Source: Herbiconiux sp. A18JL235 (lineage in GTDB: Bacteria; Actinomycetota; Actinomycetes; Actinomycetales; Microbacteriaceae). From it: a stretch of 64,000 nucleotides of DNA. The notes below the pieces were generated by a model. It did not search any database, had not been told where the DNA came from, and saw only the letters and a program-made list of their open reading frames with translations. This document shows positions 1-9,177 of the stretch, piece by piece. The stretch covers positions 1,178,001 to 1,242,000 of the forward strand of contig NZ_CP162511.1 of the NCBI RefSeq assembly GCF_040939305.1, written 5' to 3'. Numbering within the stretch: the stretch's first letter is position 1; each line of letters begins with the position of its first letter. The translations under genes were made by a program, and so were the position numbers.

Positions 1-1
1 G

Positions 2-1081
2 AAGCACGCCTTCACGGCGACCGTGCCGGTGAGCCCCGGCACCAACCAGGTCTGCGCCTACGCGGTGAACACGCCGTCGTCGAACGACAACCCGCTCATC
101 GGCTGCCACACCATCGTCATGCCCGCCGGCCAGCCGGTGGGTTCGCTCGACACCGCATCCGGTGTTCCCCGCGGCATCCAGGTCTCGGGCTGGGCGCTCG
201 ACCCCGACACCAAGGGCCCCATCGACGTGGTGTTCTACGTCGACAACGTGTGGACCTCGGCCACCCGCGCCGCAGGCGCCCGCTCCGACATCGCGCGGCT
301 GTACCCCTCCTGGGGCCCGAACCACGCCTTCACGGCGACGGTTCCCGCCATTCCCGGCTCGCACCGCGTCTGCGGCTATGCCGTGAACACGCCGTCGTCG
401 AACGACAACCCGCTCATCGGCTGTCAGACCGTCACGGTTCCGAACCAGGCTCCCGTCGGAAAGCTCGACGGTGCCTCGGCGGCCCGACAATCGATCTCGG
501 TGCGCGGCTGGTCGCTCGACCCCGACACCGCCAACCCCATCGACGTCGTCTTCTACGTCGACGGCGTGTGGACCTCCTCGGCCCGCGCCGACGGCAGCCG
601 CGGCGACGTGGCCGCCGCCTACCCGGGCTACGGCGACAAGCACGGCTTCACCGCATCCGTACCGGCCAAGGCGGGCAGCCGCACCGTCTGCGCCTACGGC
701 GTGAACTGGCCCTCGTCGAACGACAACACCCTGCTCGGCTGCTCGACGGTCAGCATCGCGTCGACCGCGCCCTTCGGCTCGCTCGACTCGGCACGGGGCG
801 TCGACGGAGGCATCCAGGTGAACGGCTGGACGATCGACCCCGACACGAGAGACCCGATCAGCGTCGTGTTCTACGTCGACGACCGGTGGACGAGCAGCGC
901 CAAGGCCGACCAGAGCCGGAACGACGTCGCCGCGCAGTTCCCGGCCTTCGGCGACAAGCACGGCTACTCGGCAACGGTGCCGGCGACGAAGGGCTCGCAC
1001 AAGGTGTGCGCCTACGGGGTGAACACGCCGGCTTCGAACGACAACCCGCAGCTCGGCTGCGCCACCGTCACCGTGCCCTGA
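2..1081 (+). CDS. Secreted GWALDPDT-repeat protein, C-terminal part (5' end outside window)
   Basis: The reading frame is already open at base 2 and ends at TGA 1079-1081, so only the last ~359 codons are present. It shows the tail of one repeat and three full repeats starting near bases 133, 448 and 769, each about 105 residues. Conserved elements are a G-x-L-D start, GWxxDPDTxxPI, VVFYVD, a D-V-A segment, HGF or HAF, VCAYGVN and a C-terminal LGC. The two cysteines per repeat could form a disulfide, which fits an extracellular protein. The same repeat makes up the C-terminal two thirds of the protein at 2311-5145. Function is unknown; adhesion or wall-glycan binding is an inference from context only. 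Confidence 0.85.
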   Translation, partial: KHAFTATVPVSPGTNQVCAYAVNTPSSNDNPLIGCHTIVMPAGQPVGSLDTASGVPRGIQVSGWALDPDTKGPIDVVFYVDNVWTSATRAAGARSDIARLYPSWGPNHAFTATVPAIPGSHRVCGYAVNTPSSNDNPLIGCQTVTVPNQAPVGKLDGASAARQSISVRGWSLDPDTANPIDVVFYVDGVWTSSARADGSRGDVAAAYPGYGDKHGFTASVPAKAGSRTVCAYGVNWPSSNDNTLLGCSTVSIASTAPFGSLDSARGVDGGIQVNGWTIDPDTRDPISVVFYVDDRWTSSAKADQSRNDVAAQFPAFGDKHGYSATVPATKGSHKVCAYGVNTPASNDNPQLGCATVTVP

Positions 1082-1167
1082 GCCCCCACCGAACGACACC
1101 CGACCGAACGAGCGGCGACCGGACGATCCGAGATCGAACGATCCGCGAACGAACGAGGAGGACGACC

Positions 1168-1692
1168 ATGACGAACCGGATGCGCATCCCGGCCACCCCG
1201 GCCCGCCGCGCCACGAGGTGGGGCCTCGCCGCCGCCGCGCTCGCTCTCACCGTCGGGCTCTCCGGCTGCGTCGACCCGGGCGGCGACCCGTCGACGCCGA
1301 GCCCCACGAAGCCCTCGCCCACGCGCACGGCGACCCCCACCCCCACGCCGACTGCGACGCCGACCCCCACGCCGACTCCGACGCCCACGCCGACGCCGGA
1401 ACCCGTCGACACCAGCGGTCCGGTGGTCGCCGCCTGCGAGACCCTCAACGCCAACTACGACGCGGGGCGCGATGCCTGGCTGGCCGCCCGCGACCAGGCC
1501 GCCGCGCAGGCGGCCGAGGCCGCCGCGAACGACGCGCAGTGGGAGGGCGCCGCCGCTGCGTTCGCCGCCTTCGCGGCGACGACGTATCCGGGCGCCGAGT
1601 CGTCGGCCGACGAGATCAACGCGTACCTCGACTCGTATCTGGCGCTCGTCTCGGTGTGCGCCGAGGTGGGGGTCTCGCTCACCACCGAGTAG
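1168..1692 (+). CDS. Small lipoprotein with Thr-Pro linker
   Basis: This is a 174-residue product. ATG 1168 is preceded by GAGGAGG at about 1155. Residues 1-33 form a lipoprotein signal peptide with lipobox LSGC (Cys34), so the protein should be membrane anchored outside the cell. Next comes a low-complexity Ser/Thr/Pro linker (about residues 40-80) made of repeated acg-ccc-acg codons, then a small Ala-rich, probably helical domain with two cysteines. No family was recognised. It sits between two GWALDPDT-repeat genes, and the next gene is a similar lipoprotein, which suggests a cell-surface module. Confidence 0.75.
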   Translation: MTNRMRIPATPARRATRWGLAAAALALTVGLSGCVDPGGDPSTPSPTKPSPTRTATPTPTPTATPTPTPTPTPTPTPEPVDTSGPVVAACETLNANYDAGRDAWLAARDQAAAQAAEAAANDAQWEGAAAAFAAFAATTYPGAESSADEINAYLDSYLALVSVCAEVGVSLTTE

Positions 1693-1768
1693 GCCCGGAG
1701 GGAGCATCCGGCTGCTGTCGCCGGTGTGGGCTCCCCCCAGCTCGCCCCTCCTCGGTTACGGTGGAGCG

Positions 1769-2314
1769 ATGGGGACGCGACGATGGGTGAGTGCCGCTGT
1801 GATCACGGGCGGCCTCGTCGCCGTTCTGCTGACGGGGTGCGTCGATCCAGGGGCGGCTCCGACGCCCGGCGCCACCACGGCATCCTCGACCCCCACGCCG
1901 ACCTCCACCGTCTCCTCGACGCCGAGCCCCGAGCCCACCGAGACGGAGGGGCCCGTGCCCGAGCCCACCTACACCGAGCCGCCCTCGAAGCCCACCACCC
2001 CGCCCGAGCAGCCGGCCACCGAGGCGAGCGTGTCGATCCTCAACTCCTCCTACGACCCGGCCGCGGGCACGGTGCGGGTCGACGCGCTGGTGAGCAACGT
2101 CATCTCGAGCTCGGGCAGCTGCGCGCTGAGCGTCGTGCAGGGCGAGCAGAGCGCCGCGGCGCAGGTCACCAGCACCGCTGACGCCACCGTCACCTACTGC
2201 GCCGAGATGATCGCCACCCTCCCCTCGGGGGCGAGCGGAACCTGGACGGTGACCGTCGTGTTCGACGACGGCACCGCGCAGGGCAGCACGAGCGGAGAGG
2301 TCGTCGTCTCATGA
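1769..2314 (+). CDS. Small lipoprotein with Ser/Thr/Pro/Glu linker
   Basis: This is a 181-residue product with signal peptide and lipobox LTGC (Cys24), giving the same CVDPG mature N-terminus as the preceding lipoprotein. A Pro/Thr/Glu-rich linker (about 28-90) leads to a beta-rich domain of about 90 residues with two cysteines. ATG 1769 is chosen because a TACGGT -10 box (1757-1762) ends only 6 nt before it, typical of a leaderless actinobacterial mRNA. The stop overlaps the next start as ATGA (2311-2314), so it is translationally coupled to the repeat-domain protein. Function is unknown; the domain may be an Ig-like or FxLYD-type fold (inference). Confidence 0.75.
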   Translation: MGTRRWVSAAVITGGLVAVLLTGCVDPGAAPTPGATTASSTPTPTSTVSSTPSPEPTETEGPVPEPTYTEPPSKPTTPPEQPATEASVSILNSSYDPAAGTVRVDALVSNVISSSGSCALSVVQGEQSAAAQVTSTADATVTYCAEMIATLPSGASGTWTVTVVFDDGTAQGSTSGEVVVS

Positions 2315-5145
2315 CCGAGCAGAGCAGCACCGTGCGGGCCCCCGGCCGGCCGCCGCGCCGACGCCGCCCGCCCGCGATCCTCGCCATGATCGCCGCCCTC
2401 GCCGTGATGGGCGGACTGCTCACCGCCTTCCTGCCGCTCAGTGCATCCTCGGCCTCCGCCGCCACGGGTGGCGACTTCCAGGCGGGCAACATCATCTCCG
2501 ACGCGAAGTTCTACAACGGGCAGGCGATGAACGCCCAGGCCGTGCAGAACTTCCTGAACGGACAGGTGCCGAACTGCCGCGCGGGCTACACCTGCCTCAA
2601 GGACTACCGCGTGAACACCTTCTCGCGCGGCGCCGACCCCATGTGCAACGCCTACACCGGCGCGGGGGCCGAGACCGCGGCCCAGATCATCGCGAAGGTC
2701 GGCCAGGCCTGCGGCATCAGCCAGGCGGTGCTGCTCGTGCTGCTGCAGAAGGAGCAGTCGCTCGTCACCGACACCTGGCCCTCCGCCACCCAGTACGAGC
2801 GGGCCACCGGCTTCGCCTGCCCCGACACCGCGCCCTGCGACTCGGAGTACTTCGGCTTCTACAACCAGGTCTACAAGGCGGCCTGGCAGTTCAAGCGCTA
2901 CGGCAACCCGCCCGGCACCAGCAACTTCTTCACCTGGTACCCGGTGGGGGGCTATGCCAACGTGCTCTACAACCCGAACGCCGGCTGCGGCTCGAGCCGG
3001 GTGCTCATTCAGACCCGGGCGACCGCGGCGCTCTACTACTACACCCCCTACCAGCCGAACGCGGCGGCGCTGGCGAACCTGTACGGCACGGGCGACGGAT
3101 GCTCGGCCTACGGCAACCGCAACTTCTGGCGCCTCTACACCGACTGGTTCGGCAGCACCACCGAGATCAACCACAACCCGTTCGGCTCCATCGACGCTGC
3201 GACAGCCGACCTCAAGACCGTCACGCTCCGCGGGTGGGCGCAGGATCTCGACACCCGGAACCCCATCCAGGTCTACGTGTGGTCGGGGGGCAACTACCTC
3301 ACCGGCAGCTATGTCGGAGCCTTCACCGCGAACGGCTCGCGGCCCGACGTCGACAAGGTCTACGGCAACGGCGCGAACCACGGCTTCTCCATCTCCCTCC
3401 CGGCCACCGGCAAACCCACCCAGTACTGCCTCTACGCCATCAACGTGGGCGCGGGCGAGAACGAGCCGCTCGGCTGCCCCACCGTCTCGCCGCCCACCGG
3501 CTCTCCCATCGGCGCCATCGAGTACTACAAGCAGACCGGCGCCTCGCTGCAGATCAGCGGCTGGGCGATCGACCCCGACACGGCCTCCTCGACCAAGGTG
3601 CAGATCTCGGTGAACGGCAAGGACGCGGGCACCTTCGACGCCGACATCGGGCGCGCCGACCTCGGCCAGAAATACCCGAGCTACGGCAGCGCCCACGCCT
3701 GGACGGTGACGAAGCTCGCCGTGCCCATCGGCACGAACAAGGTCTGCGTCACGGCCATCGACCTGAAGGGCGGCAACGGCAACTCCTCGCTCGGCTGCGT
3801 CACGACGACCTCGACCGCCGGCCCGCCGACGGGCGGCTTCGAGCGCGCCGACCCCGCCCCGGGCGGGGTGCGGGTGAGCGGCTGGGCAGTCGACCTCGAC
3901 ACCACCGGACCGGTACAGATCAACATCGCCGTGAACGGTTGGCTCAAGTCGATCACCACGGCCGACAAGAACCGGCCCGACGTCGGGCGGTACCTGCCGG
4001 GCTACGGCGACGCGCACGGCTACGACGTGGTCGCCCCCGCGTCGCCCGGCGTCAACACGATCTGCGTCTACGCGATGGACACGGGCGGTAACGGCAACAC
4101 GCTGCTCGGCTGCTCCACCGTCACCGTGATGGCCGGAAAGCCCATCGGCTACCTCGAGACCGCGCGCAGCGCCGACGGGGGAGTCGCTGTCACCGGGTGG
4201 GCCATCGACCCCGACACCACGGCGCCCATCTCGGTCGTGTTCTACGTCGACGATCGCTGGACCTCGGCCACCAAGGCCGACCAGGTGCGTGGTGACGTCG
4301 CCTACGTCTTCCCGGGCTACGGCGGCGGGCACGGCTTCTCGGTGACGGTTCCGGTGAAGGCGGGCACCCACAAGGTCTGCGCCTACGCGGTGAACACGCC
4401 CTCGTCAGACGACAACCCGCAGATCGGATGCGCGACCCTGGCCGTCGACGGCGGCAAGCCGGTGGGCTCGTTCGACACCGCCTCCGCCGTCGCGGGCGGC
4501 ATCAAAGTGTCGGGCTGGACACTCGACCCCGACACCACCGACCCCATCGACGTCGTGTTCTACGTCGACAACGCGTGGACCTCGCGGATGAAGGCCGACA
4601 AGAGCCGCCCCGACGTCGCCTCGCTCTACCCGGGCTTCGGCGACAAGCACGGCTTCACGGGCACGGTTCCGGCCTCGCCCGGCAGCCACCGCGTCTGCGC
4701 CTACGGCGTGAACGTGCCCTCCTCCGACAACAACCCCGAGCTCGGCTGCTTCACGGTCACCGTGAAGAGCAGCGCGCCGCTCGGCGCCCTCGACTCGGTG
4801 GAGGTCGTCGCGCAGGAGGTCACCGTGGCGGGATGGGCAGCCGAACGCGACAGCGCTGAGCCGGTCGAGGTCGTGTTCTTCGTCGACGACGTCTACACCG
4901 CGAGCACCCGCGCGGAGCTCAGCCGTGCCGACGTCGCCGTGGCGAATCCCGGGCTCGGCGACGCGGTCGGCTACAGCACCACGGTTCCCGTCGCGGCGGG
5001 GGAGCACCAGGTGTGCGCGTACGCGGTGCCGTCATCCGACGACACGCCCGACGACGGTTCGCCGATCGACATCGCATCGCTCGACGACGACGCCCGGCTG
5101 GGCTGCTCCACCGTCAGCGTCTCGCTACCAGGCCCGGGGTACTAA
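2311..5145 (+). CDS. Large secreted protein: lysozyme-like N-domain plus six GWALDPDT repeats
   Basis: This is a 944-residue product. An Arg-rich N-terminus and hydrophobic segment (about 22-48) with AxA-type cleavage near ASA form a signal peptide. Residues about 52-285 are a Cys-, Trp- and Tyr-rich domain (ISDAKFYNG, LLQKEQSLV, WYPVGG, ALYYYTPYQ). I know this architecture from actinobacterial surface proteins often labelled hemagglutinin; the LLQKEQS segment resembles a lysozyme-like catalytic helix, but enzymatic activity is only an inference. Six repeats of 95-105 residues follow, starting near residues 291, 395, 509, 609, 710 and 812, the last with an inserted acidic loop. There is no sortase motif or C-terminal anchor. 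Its start overlaps the upstream lipoprotein stop (ATGA). Confidence 0.85.
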   Translation: MTEQSSTVRAPGRPPRRRRPPAILAMIAALAVMGGLLTAFLPLSASSASAATGGDFQAGNIISDAKFYNGQAMNAQAVQNFLNGQVPNCRAGYTCLKDYRVNTFSRGADPMCNAYTGAGAETAAQIIAKVGQACGISQAVLLVLLQKEQSLVTDTWPSATQYERATGFACPDTAPCDSEYFGFYNQVYKAAWQFKRYGNPPGTSNFFTWYPVGGYANVLYNPNAGCGSSRVLIQTRATAALYYYTPYQPNAAALANLYGTGDGCSAYGNRNFWRLYTDWFGSTTEINHNPFGSIDAATADLKTVTLRGWAQDLDTRNPIQVYVWSGGNYLTGSYVGAFTANGSRPDVDKVYGNGANHGFSISLPATGKPTQYCLYAINVGAGENEPLGCPTVSPPTGSPIGAIEYYKQTGASLQISGWAIDPDTASSTKVQISVNGKDAGTFDADIGRADLGQKYPSYGSAHAWTVTKLAVPIGTNKVCVTAIDLKGGNGNSSLGCVTTTSTAGPPTGGFERADPAPGGVRVSGWAVDLDTTGPVQINIAVNGWLKSITTADKNRPDVGRYLPGYGDAHGYDVVAPASPGVNTICVYAMDTGGNGNTLLGCSTVTVMAGKPIGYLETARSADGGVAVTGWAIDPDTTAPISVVFYVDDRWTSATKADQVRGDVAYVFPGYGGGHGFSVTVPVKAGTHKVCAYAVNTPSSDDNPQIGCATLAVDGGKPVGSFDTASAVAGGIKVSGWTLDPDTTDPIDVVFYVDNAWTSRMKADKSRPDVASLYPGFGDKHGFTGTVPASPGSHRVCAYGVNVPSSDNNPELGCFTVTVKSSAPLGALDSVEVVAQEVTVAGWAAERDSAEPVEVVFFVDDVYTASTRAELSRADVAVANPGLGDAVGYSTTVPVAAGEHQVCAYAVPSSDDTPDDGSPIDIASLDDDARLGCSTVSVSLPGPGY
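3178..5133 (+). repeat. Six GWALDPDT protein repeats (coding)
   Basis: These are six in-frame tandem repeats of about 300-320 bp within the 944-residue secreted protein. Copies 4-6 are closest to the repeats at 133-1078 in the neighbouring gene (shared VVFYVD, WTS, HGF, NTPSSxDNP). Copies 1-3 are more diverged and lack VVFYVD. This graded similarity fits recent duplication or exchange between the two adjacent genes. Confidence 0.8.
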
Positions 5146-5202
5146 GGTGTTCCGGTGGTCTCATCGAGGCCGCGTCACGAAGCAACGAAGGACTCCAATC
5201 GC

Positions 5203-6276
5203 ATGACTGATCTCTCCCGCCAGCGCGTCATCGTCACCGGAGGTGCCGGTTTCATCGGCTGCGCCCTCGCCGAGCGCCTCGCCGCGAAGGCGGAGAAGTG
5301 GGTCGTCGTCGACTCCCTCCACCCCCAGGTTCACCAGGTGCAGGAGCGGCCCGCCGCCCTCGTCGAGGCCGCCGAGCTCATCGTCGGCGACGTCACCGAC
5401 CCCGCCGTCTGGGAGACCGTGCTGGCCGAGATCGAGCCCACCGTCGTCATCCACCTCGCCGCCGAGACCGGCACCGCCCAGTCGCTGAACGAGGCCACCA
5501 GGCACGCGCACGTCAACGTCGTCGGCACCACCGTCATGCTCGACGCGTTGAGCGCCCGCGGCATCGTTCCCGAGCGGTTCCTCCTCTCGTCGAGCCGCGC
5601 CGTCTACGGCGAGGGCGCGTGGGAGAAGAGCAGCGGGGAGGTCTACTACCCCGGCCAGCGCTCGCACGCCCAGTTCGAGGCCGGCCAGTGGGACTTCCCC
5701 GACGCGAAGCCGCTCGCCTCCCGTGCCGCGGTCACCGTTCCGGCGCCCACCAGCGTCTACGGCTCCACCAAGCTCGCGCAGGAGCACGTGCTCTCGGCCT
5801 GGGTGAACGCCCGCGACACCACGCTCACGACGCTCCGCCTGCAGAACGTCTACGGCCCCGGCCAGTCGCTGTCGAACCCCTACACCGGCATCGTGTCACT
5901 GTTCTCGCAGCTCGCCCAGCGCGGTGAGAGCATCCCGATCTATGAAGACGGCCTCATCACGCGCGACTTCGTCTACATCGACGACGTCGCCGACGCCTTC
6001 GTCGCGGCCCTCGCCCTTCCCGCCGAGGAGGCCTCGATCGTCGGTGACGTGGGCTCGGGAGTCGGCACCACCATCATGCAGCTCGCCGAGGCCATCGCCG
6101 CCTATCACCAGGCGCCGGCGCCCCACATCACGGGCAAGTACCGCGACGGCGACGTGCGCCACGCAGAGTGCACCATCGACGACACGCTGCGCATGCTCGA
6201 CTGGGAGCCCCGTTGGCCGGTCGACCGCGGTGTCGCCGGCCTGCAGAGCTGGATCGCCGAGCAGACCGCCCGCTAG
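5203..6276 (+). CDS. NAD-dependent epimerase/dehydratase (extended SDR)
   Basis: This 357-residue enzyme probably acts on a nucleotide-sugar. The N-terminal Rossmann motif is TGGAGFIG (residues about 10-17). The catalytic Tyr-x-x-x-Lys is YGSTK near residue 186, with a Ser-Ser triplet (LLSSSRAVYG) upstream. NVYGPGQ and DFVYIDDVADAF are typical of UDP-glucose 4-epimerase/dTDP-glucose dehydratase relatives. An insert at about residues 140-180 distinguishes it from GalE. ATG 5203 has GAAGGA upstream; an alternative leaderless GTG at 5155 sits 6 nt after TAAGGT (5143-5148). Placement beside glycosyltransferases suggests it supplies an activated sugar for surface glycan. The substrate cannot be read from sequence. 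Confidence 0.88.
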   Translation: MTDLSRQRVIVTGGAGFIGCALAERLAAKAEKWVVVDSLHPQVHQVQERPAALVEAAELIVGDVTDPAVWETVLAEIEPTVVIHLAAETGTAQSLNEATRHAHVNVVGTTVMLDALSARGIVPERFLLSSSRAVYGEGAWEKSSGEVYYPGQRSHAQFEAGQWDFPDAKPLASRAAVTVPAPTSVYGSTKLAQEHVLSAWVNARDTTLTTLRLQNVYGPGQSLSNPYTGIVSLFSQLAQRGESIPIYEDGLITRDFVYIDDVADAFVAALALPAEEASIVGDVGSGVGTTIMQLAEAIAAYHQAPAPHITGKYRDGDVRHAECTIDDTLRMLDWEPRWPVDRGVAGLQSWIAEQTAR

Positions 6277-6337
6277 GCGCGCCGCGCCGTCCCCTCGCCG
6301 GCGTGCACCGTCGGCGCGTGCCCCTGCACCGTACGAC

Positions 6338-6396
6338 CGGTATGAGAATCGCGCCGTCGAGCCCCCTCTAGGCTCGGCGGCGCGATTCTCATACCG
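6338..6396. terminator. Long palindromic hairpin (REP-like), bidirectional terminator candidate
   Basis: A perfect 19-bp inverted repeat (cggtatgagaatcgcgccg at 6338-6356 against 6378-6396) continues through a G-U pair and another 6 bp (6358-6363 with 6371-6376) to a 7-nt loop. It lies between convergent genes, and the leftward gene's stop codon (6389-6391) is inside the right arm. A near-identical copy is at 28067-28125. Confidence 0.8.
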
Positions 6397-7975
6397 TTCC
6401 GACGGTGAGCGGCTCGCGCTCGGGCGCGGCCGGCCCGGTGGGGCGCGGGCGGTCGTCGCGCCCGAGCAGCACGACGGTGAGGCCGAAGGCCGCCGTCACG
6501 AGTGCGTAGAGCGCGATGAGGGTGAACGAGCCGAGCGGCGGCACCCAGGCATCCGGCTCGAGCATCGCCGGCCAGTCGGTGGCGTAGCCCGAGGCGAAGC
6601 GGCGCATGGTGGTGGCGAAGGCGTAGGCGGTGGCGAACGCCCAGCCCGCCGCGCCCACCCACGCCAGCACCGGCAGCACACGAGGTGCGGGCCGGGAGAC
6701 GAAGCGCGGCGAGGTCGCCATCGCCGCCGCCATGCCGACGAGCAGCGCCATCAGCAGCACGAGCGTGTAGCGCCCCTGCCAGATGAAACCGCCCTGCGTC
6801 ACGTAGAACGCCTGCACCACGGGGGGCGCGAAGAAGAACACCAGCGCCAGCGCGATCACGAACACCAGCCGTCGCCCGCGCACCCAGAGCACGACTCCGA
6901 CGATCAACAGGGCGAACAGGGCGTAGCTGATGTAGTAGACCACCGGATGCAGCGTGGTGTCGAGCCAGCCCAGGATGCCGACCATCTGCCTCAGCTGCTG
7001 GTAGAAGTTGCCGATGAGCCCGAAGAACCCCTCGATCGGGCTGAGCCCCACACCCTCGTTCTCGGGCACCACCGAGGGGCCGGCGCTCGGGGCGGTGCCG
7101 AGCGAATTGCTGCGCAGCGTCCACCACGCGCTCACCGCGGCCCCCGCGATGATGACGACGATGCTCACGATCACGGCCGGCCGGCGCAGCAGCGCCAGCA
7201 GCTCGCGACCGGTGAGCAGGAGGAGCGGCACCACGAGCAGCGCCGCCACCCAGAGTGGCGAGATGCCCCTCGTGTTCGACACCAGCACCGCCGCCGTCGT
7301 GAGCAGCGCGAGCCGCGCGGGAAGCCGCCTCGGGTCGGGCTGCAGGGTGATCGAGAGCATGGCCGTGAACAGCGCGAGCCCGCCCGTGTACTCGAGGGCG
7401 TTCGGATTCACAGTGCCCATGAGGTAGATCGCGATGGGGGTGAGCCCCGCCATCACGGCCAGGGTCGGGATGCGGCGCGAGCGCCACGACCCGATCAGGA
7501 AGATCGACGCCGCCACGAAGAAGGAGGTGAGCACCGCGCTCACGATGCGCATCGCGTAGATGCCCGAGGTGTCGGGGAGCACGAGCGAGGGCCAGCCCAC
7601 GAGCCAGTAGTAGACGGGGTTGTACAGGCTGGCCGAGGAGTGGCTCTCGACGACCTGGTCGGGGTCGCCGGTGAACTCCGGCGCGCACGACGCGGGAGTG
7701 TCGGCGTAGAACGCGAAGCATCCCTGCTCGTACTCCCAGTCGAGCGCGGCGGGCACGTCGAGCACACCGCCCGAGGCGATCATGCGCTCGGGCAGCAGCT
7801 CTCCCCGCACCACCGACCCGGCCTTCACCACATGGGCGGGCTCGTCGGGCGAGCCGCCGATGGGGGTGGCGAGCGCCCACAGCGTGCCGAGCAGGGCCAG
7901 CAGCAGCCACGGCAGCAGCAGCCAGCGCAGCACGGATCGGGGGCGGGAGACGGGCGGCGTGGAAACTGCGGTCAT
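6389..7975 (-). CDS. DUF2142 polytopic membrane protein
   Basis: This is a 528-residue integral membrane protein with about 11-12 hydrophobic segments. After the first segment (about 17-38) comes the acidic SPDEPAH signature seen in DUF2142/GT-C-like membrane proteins, where Asp/Glu after TM1 is thought to contact the lipid-linked sugar (family knowledge). YNPVYYWLVGWP and the later RYTLVLLMAL fit that family. Start ATG 7975 overlaps the stop of the DUF2304 gene (ATGA). It is the last gene of a four-gene leftward operon with two family-2 glycosyltransferases, so transfer of a polyprenyl-linked sugar at the outer membrane face is the likely role (inference). Confidence 0.85.
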   Translation of the reverse strand: MTAVSTPPVSRPRSVLRWLLLPWLLLALLGTLWALATPIGGSPDEPAHVVKAGSVVRGELLPERMIASGGVLDVPAALDWEYEQGCFAFYADTPASCAPEFTGDPDQVVESHSSASLYNPVYYWLVGWPSLVLPDTSGIYAMRIVSAVLTSFFVAASIFLIGSWRSRRIPTLAVMAGLTPIAIYLMGTVNPNALEYTGGLALFTAMLSITLQPDPRRLPARLALLTTAAVLVSNTRGISPLWVAALLVVPLLLLTGRELLALLRRPAVIVSIVVIIAGAAVSAWWTLRSNSLGTAPSAGPSVVPENEGVGLSPIEGFFGLIGNFYQQLRQMVGILGWLDTTLHPVVYYISYALFALLIVGVVLWVRGRRLVFVIALALVFFFAPPVVQAFYVTQGGFIWQGRYTLVLLMALLVGMAAAMATSPRFVSRPAPRVLPVLAWVGAAGWAFATAYAFATTMRRFASGYATDWPAMLEPDAWVPPLGSFTLIALYALVTAAFGLTVVLLGRDDRPRPTGPAAPEREPLTVGTV

Positions 7976-8400
7976 GCTCTTCCTGGGTCGGTGCCGGGGG
8001 CTGGGGCGTCAGACCCCGTGTCGTCGACGGAGGCGCGCCGCACCTCGGCGAGAGCGCGCTCCAGCTCCGAGACGCGCAGCTCCTGCAGGGCCACCGCCTC
8101 GGCGAGCGTGCGGGTCTCGCCCTCGAGCTCGGTGAGCTCGCCGCTGTGCTGGATGGAGACGAAGAACAGCACGGCGATGCTGAGGAAGAACACGAGGTTC
8201 GAGGGCACGGTCACCCCGACGAGCCCGGAGAGGAAGCCGAGGATGCCGGGGAAGATGCCGATGACGAGCGCCACGGTGCCGGCCAGCAGCCACCAGATCG
8301 CGTGCCGCTCCCTGAGGTGGCGGCGGCGCAGCGACTCGACGACCACGCCGAGGGTGATGAGGGCGGCGACGATGCCGAGGAGGTAGCTGGCGACGCTCAT
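7972..8400 (-). CDS. DUF2304 small membrane protein
   Basis: This is a 142-residue protein with three hydrophobic segments (about 5-22, 36-56, 68-86) followed by a coiled-coil-like Glu/Leu/Arg stretch (about 90-125) and an acidic Pro-rich tail. WWLLAG, NLVFFLSIAVLF and the length match DUF2304, a family usually coded beside polyprenyl-phosphate glycosyltransferases. It overlaps both neighbours by 4 bp (ATGA at 8397-8400 and 7972-7975), so the three proteins are translated as a coupled set and may form a complex. A GtrA-like accessory role for the upstream glycosyltransferase is inferred. Confidence 0.85.
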   Translation of the reverse strand: MSVASYLLGIVAALITLGVVVESLRRRHLRERHAIWWLLAGTVALVIGIFPGILGFLSGLVGVTVPSNLVFFLSIAVLFFVSIQHSGELTELEGETRTLAEAVALQELRVSELERALAEVRRASVDDTGSDAPAPGTDPGRA

Positions 8401-9164
8401 GCGGTGAGGGCCTCGTCGAGGGGTGCGACGGTTCTCTCGAGCGGCAGCCGCGGCCTGATCAGCGCCACGAACAGGGCCATGCCGGCCCGGCCGAGGTAGA
8501 CGGCAGCCTTGTAGGGGTTGTGCGAGGGCACCCCGCCCGCCCTGGCGCGCATCGCCACCGGCACCTGGGTGACGCTGAGCCCCGAGCGCGAGGCGATGAC
8601 GAGCGACTCGACGGTGTCGCCGAGGTACTCGGAGGGGTAGTGGCGGGCGAACAGCGCGACGGCGCGCGGGCCGGAGGCGCGGAAGCCCGAGGTCGTGTCG
8701 GTGAGGCGTGTGCGGGTGAGCCTGCTCAGGATGCCGGAGAGCACCTGCATCGCCCACTTGCGCGGCCCCCGCACCGTGTAGTCGCCGACGCCGGCGAACC
8801 GGGCGCCGAGCACGAGGTCGTGATCGGCGAGCCGATCGACCAGCTCCGCGATGCCCGCCGGGTCGTGCTGCCCGTCGGAGTCGACCTGCACCACGTTCGC
8901 GAAGCCCTTCGACAGCGCGTACTTGAAGCCCGCGCGCATCGCGCCGCCCACGCCGAGATTGATCGGCAGCCGCAGCACCGTCGCCCCGGCGGCCTCAGCC
9001 ACGCGTGCCGTGGCGTCGCGCGAACCGTCGTCGACGACGAGAACCGACGCCCCGGGCACCTTCGCGAACACCTCGCGCACCACGTCGCCCACGGCCTCCT
9101 CCTCGTTGTACGCGGGCATCACGACGAGCGTACGTTCGAGGGCGGTCGGCATGCGCCCCATCAT
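8397..9164 (-). CDS. Family-2 glycosyltransferase, polyprenyl-phosphate mannosyltransferase-like
   Basis: This is a 255-residue GT-A fold enzyme. Motifs: VVMPAYNEEEAVGD (nucleotide binding), VLVVDDGSRD, and the DXD-like VQVDSDGQHDP near residue 94, typical of DPM1-like enzymes that load a sugar on polyprenyl phosphate. There is no C-terminal membrane pair; the DUF2304 and DUF2142 partners next door may supply membrane functions. ATG 9164 is used; ATG 9152 (MPTALER) is an equally good start. It lies 13 bp downstream of another glycosyltransferase and is part of the same leftward operon. Confidence 0.88.
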   Translation of the reverse strand: MMGRMPTALERTLVVMPAYNEEEAVGDVVREVFAKVPGASVLVVDDGSRDATARVAEAAGATVLRLPINLGVGGAMRAGFKYALSKGFANVVQVDSDGQHDPAGIAELVDRLADHDLVLGARFAGVGDYTVRGPRKWAMQVLSGILSRLTRTRLTDTTSGFRASGPRAVALFARHYPSEYLGDTVESLVIASRSGLSVTQVPVAMRARAGGVPSHNPYKAAVYLGRAGMALFVALIRPRLPLERTVAPLDEALTA

Positions 9165-9177
9165 AGCCGTGGGTGCC

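Noticed and set aside
2194..4371. 725-codon open frame antisense to the repeat protein
   Set aside because: Val/Arg/Gly/His-rich product typical of the opposite strand of GC3-rich genes; the plus-strand protein has a signal peptide and clear repeats.
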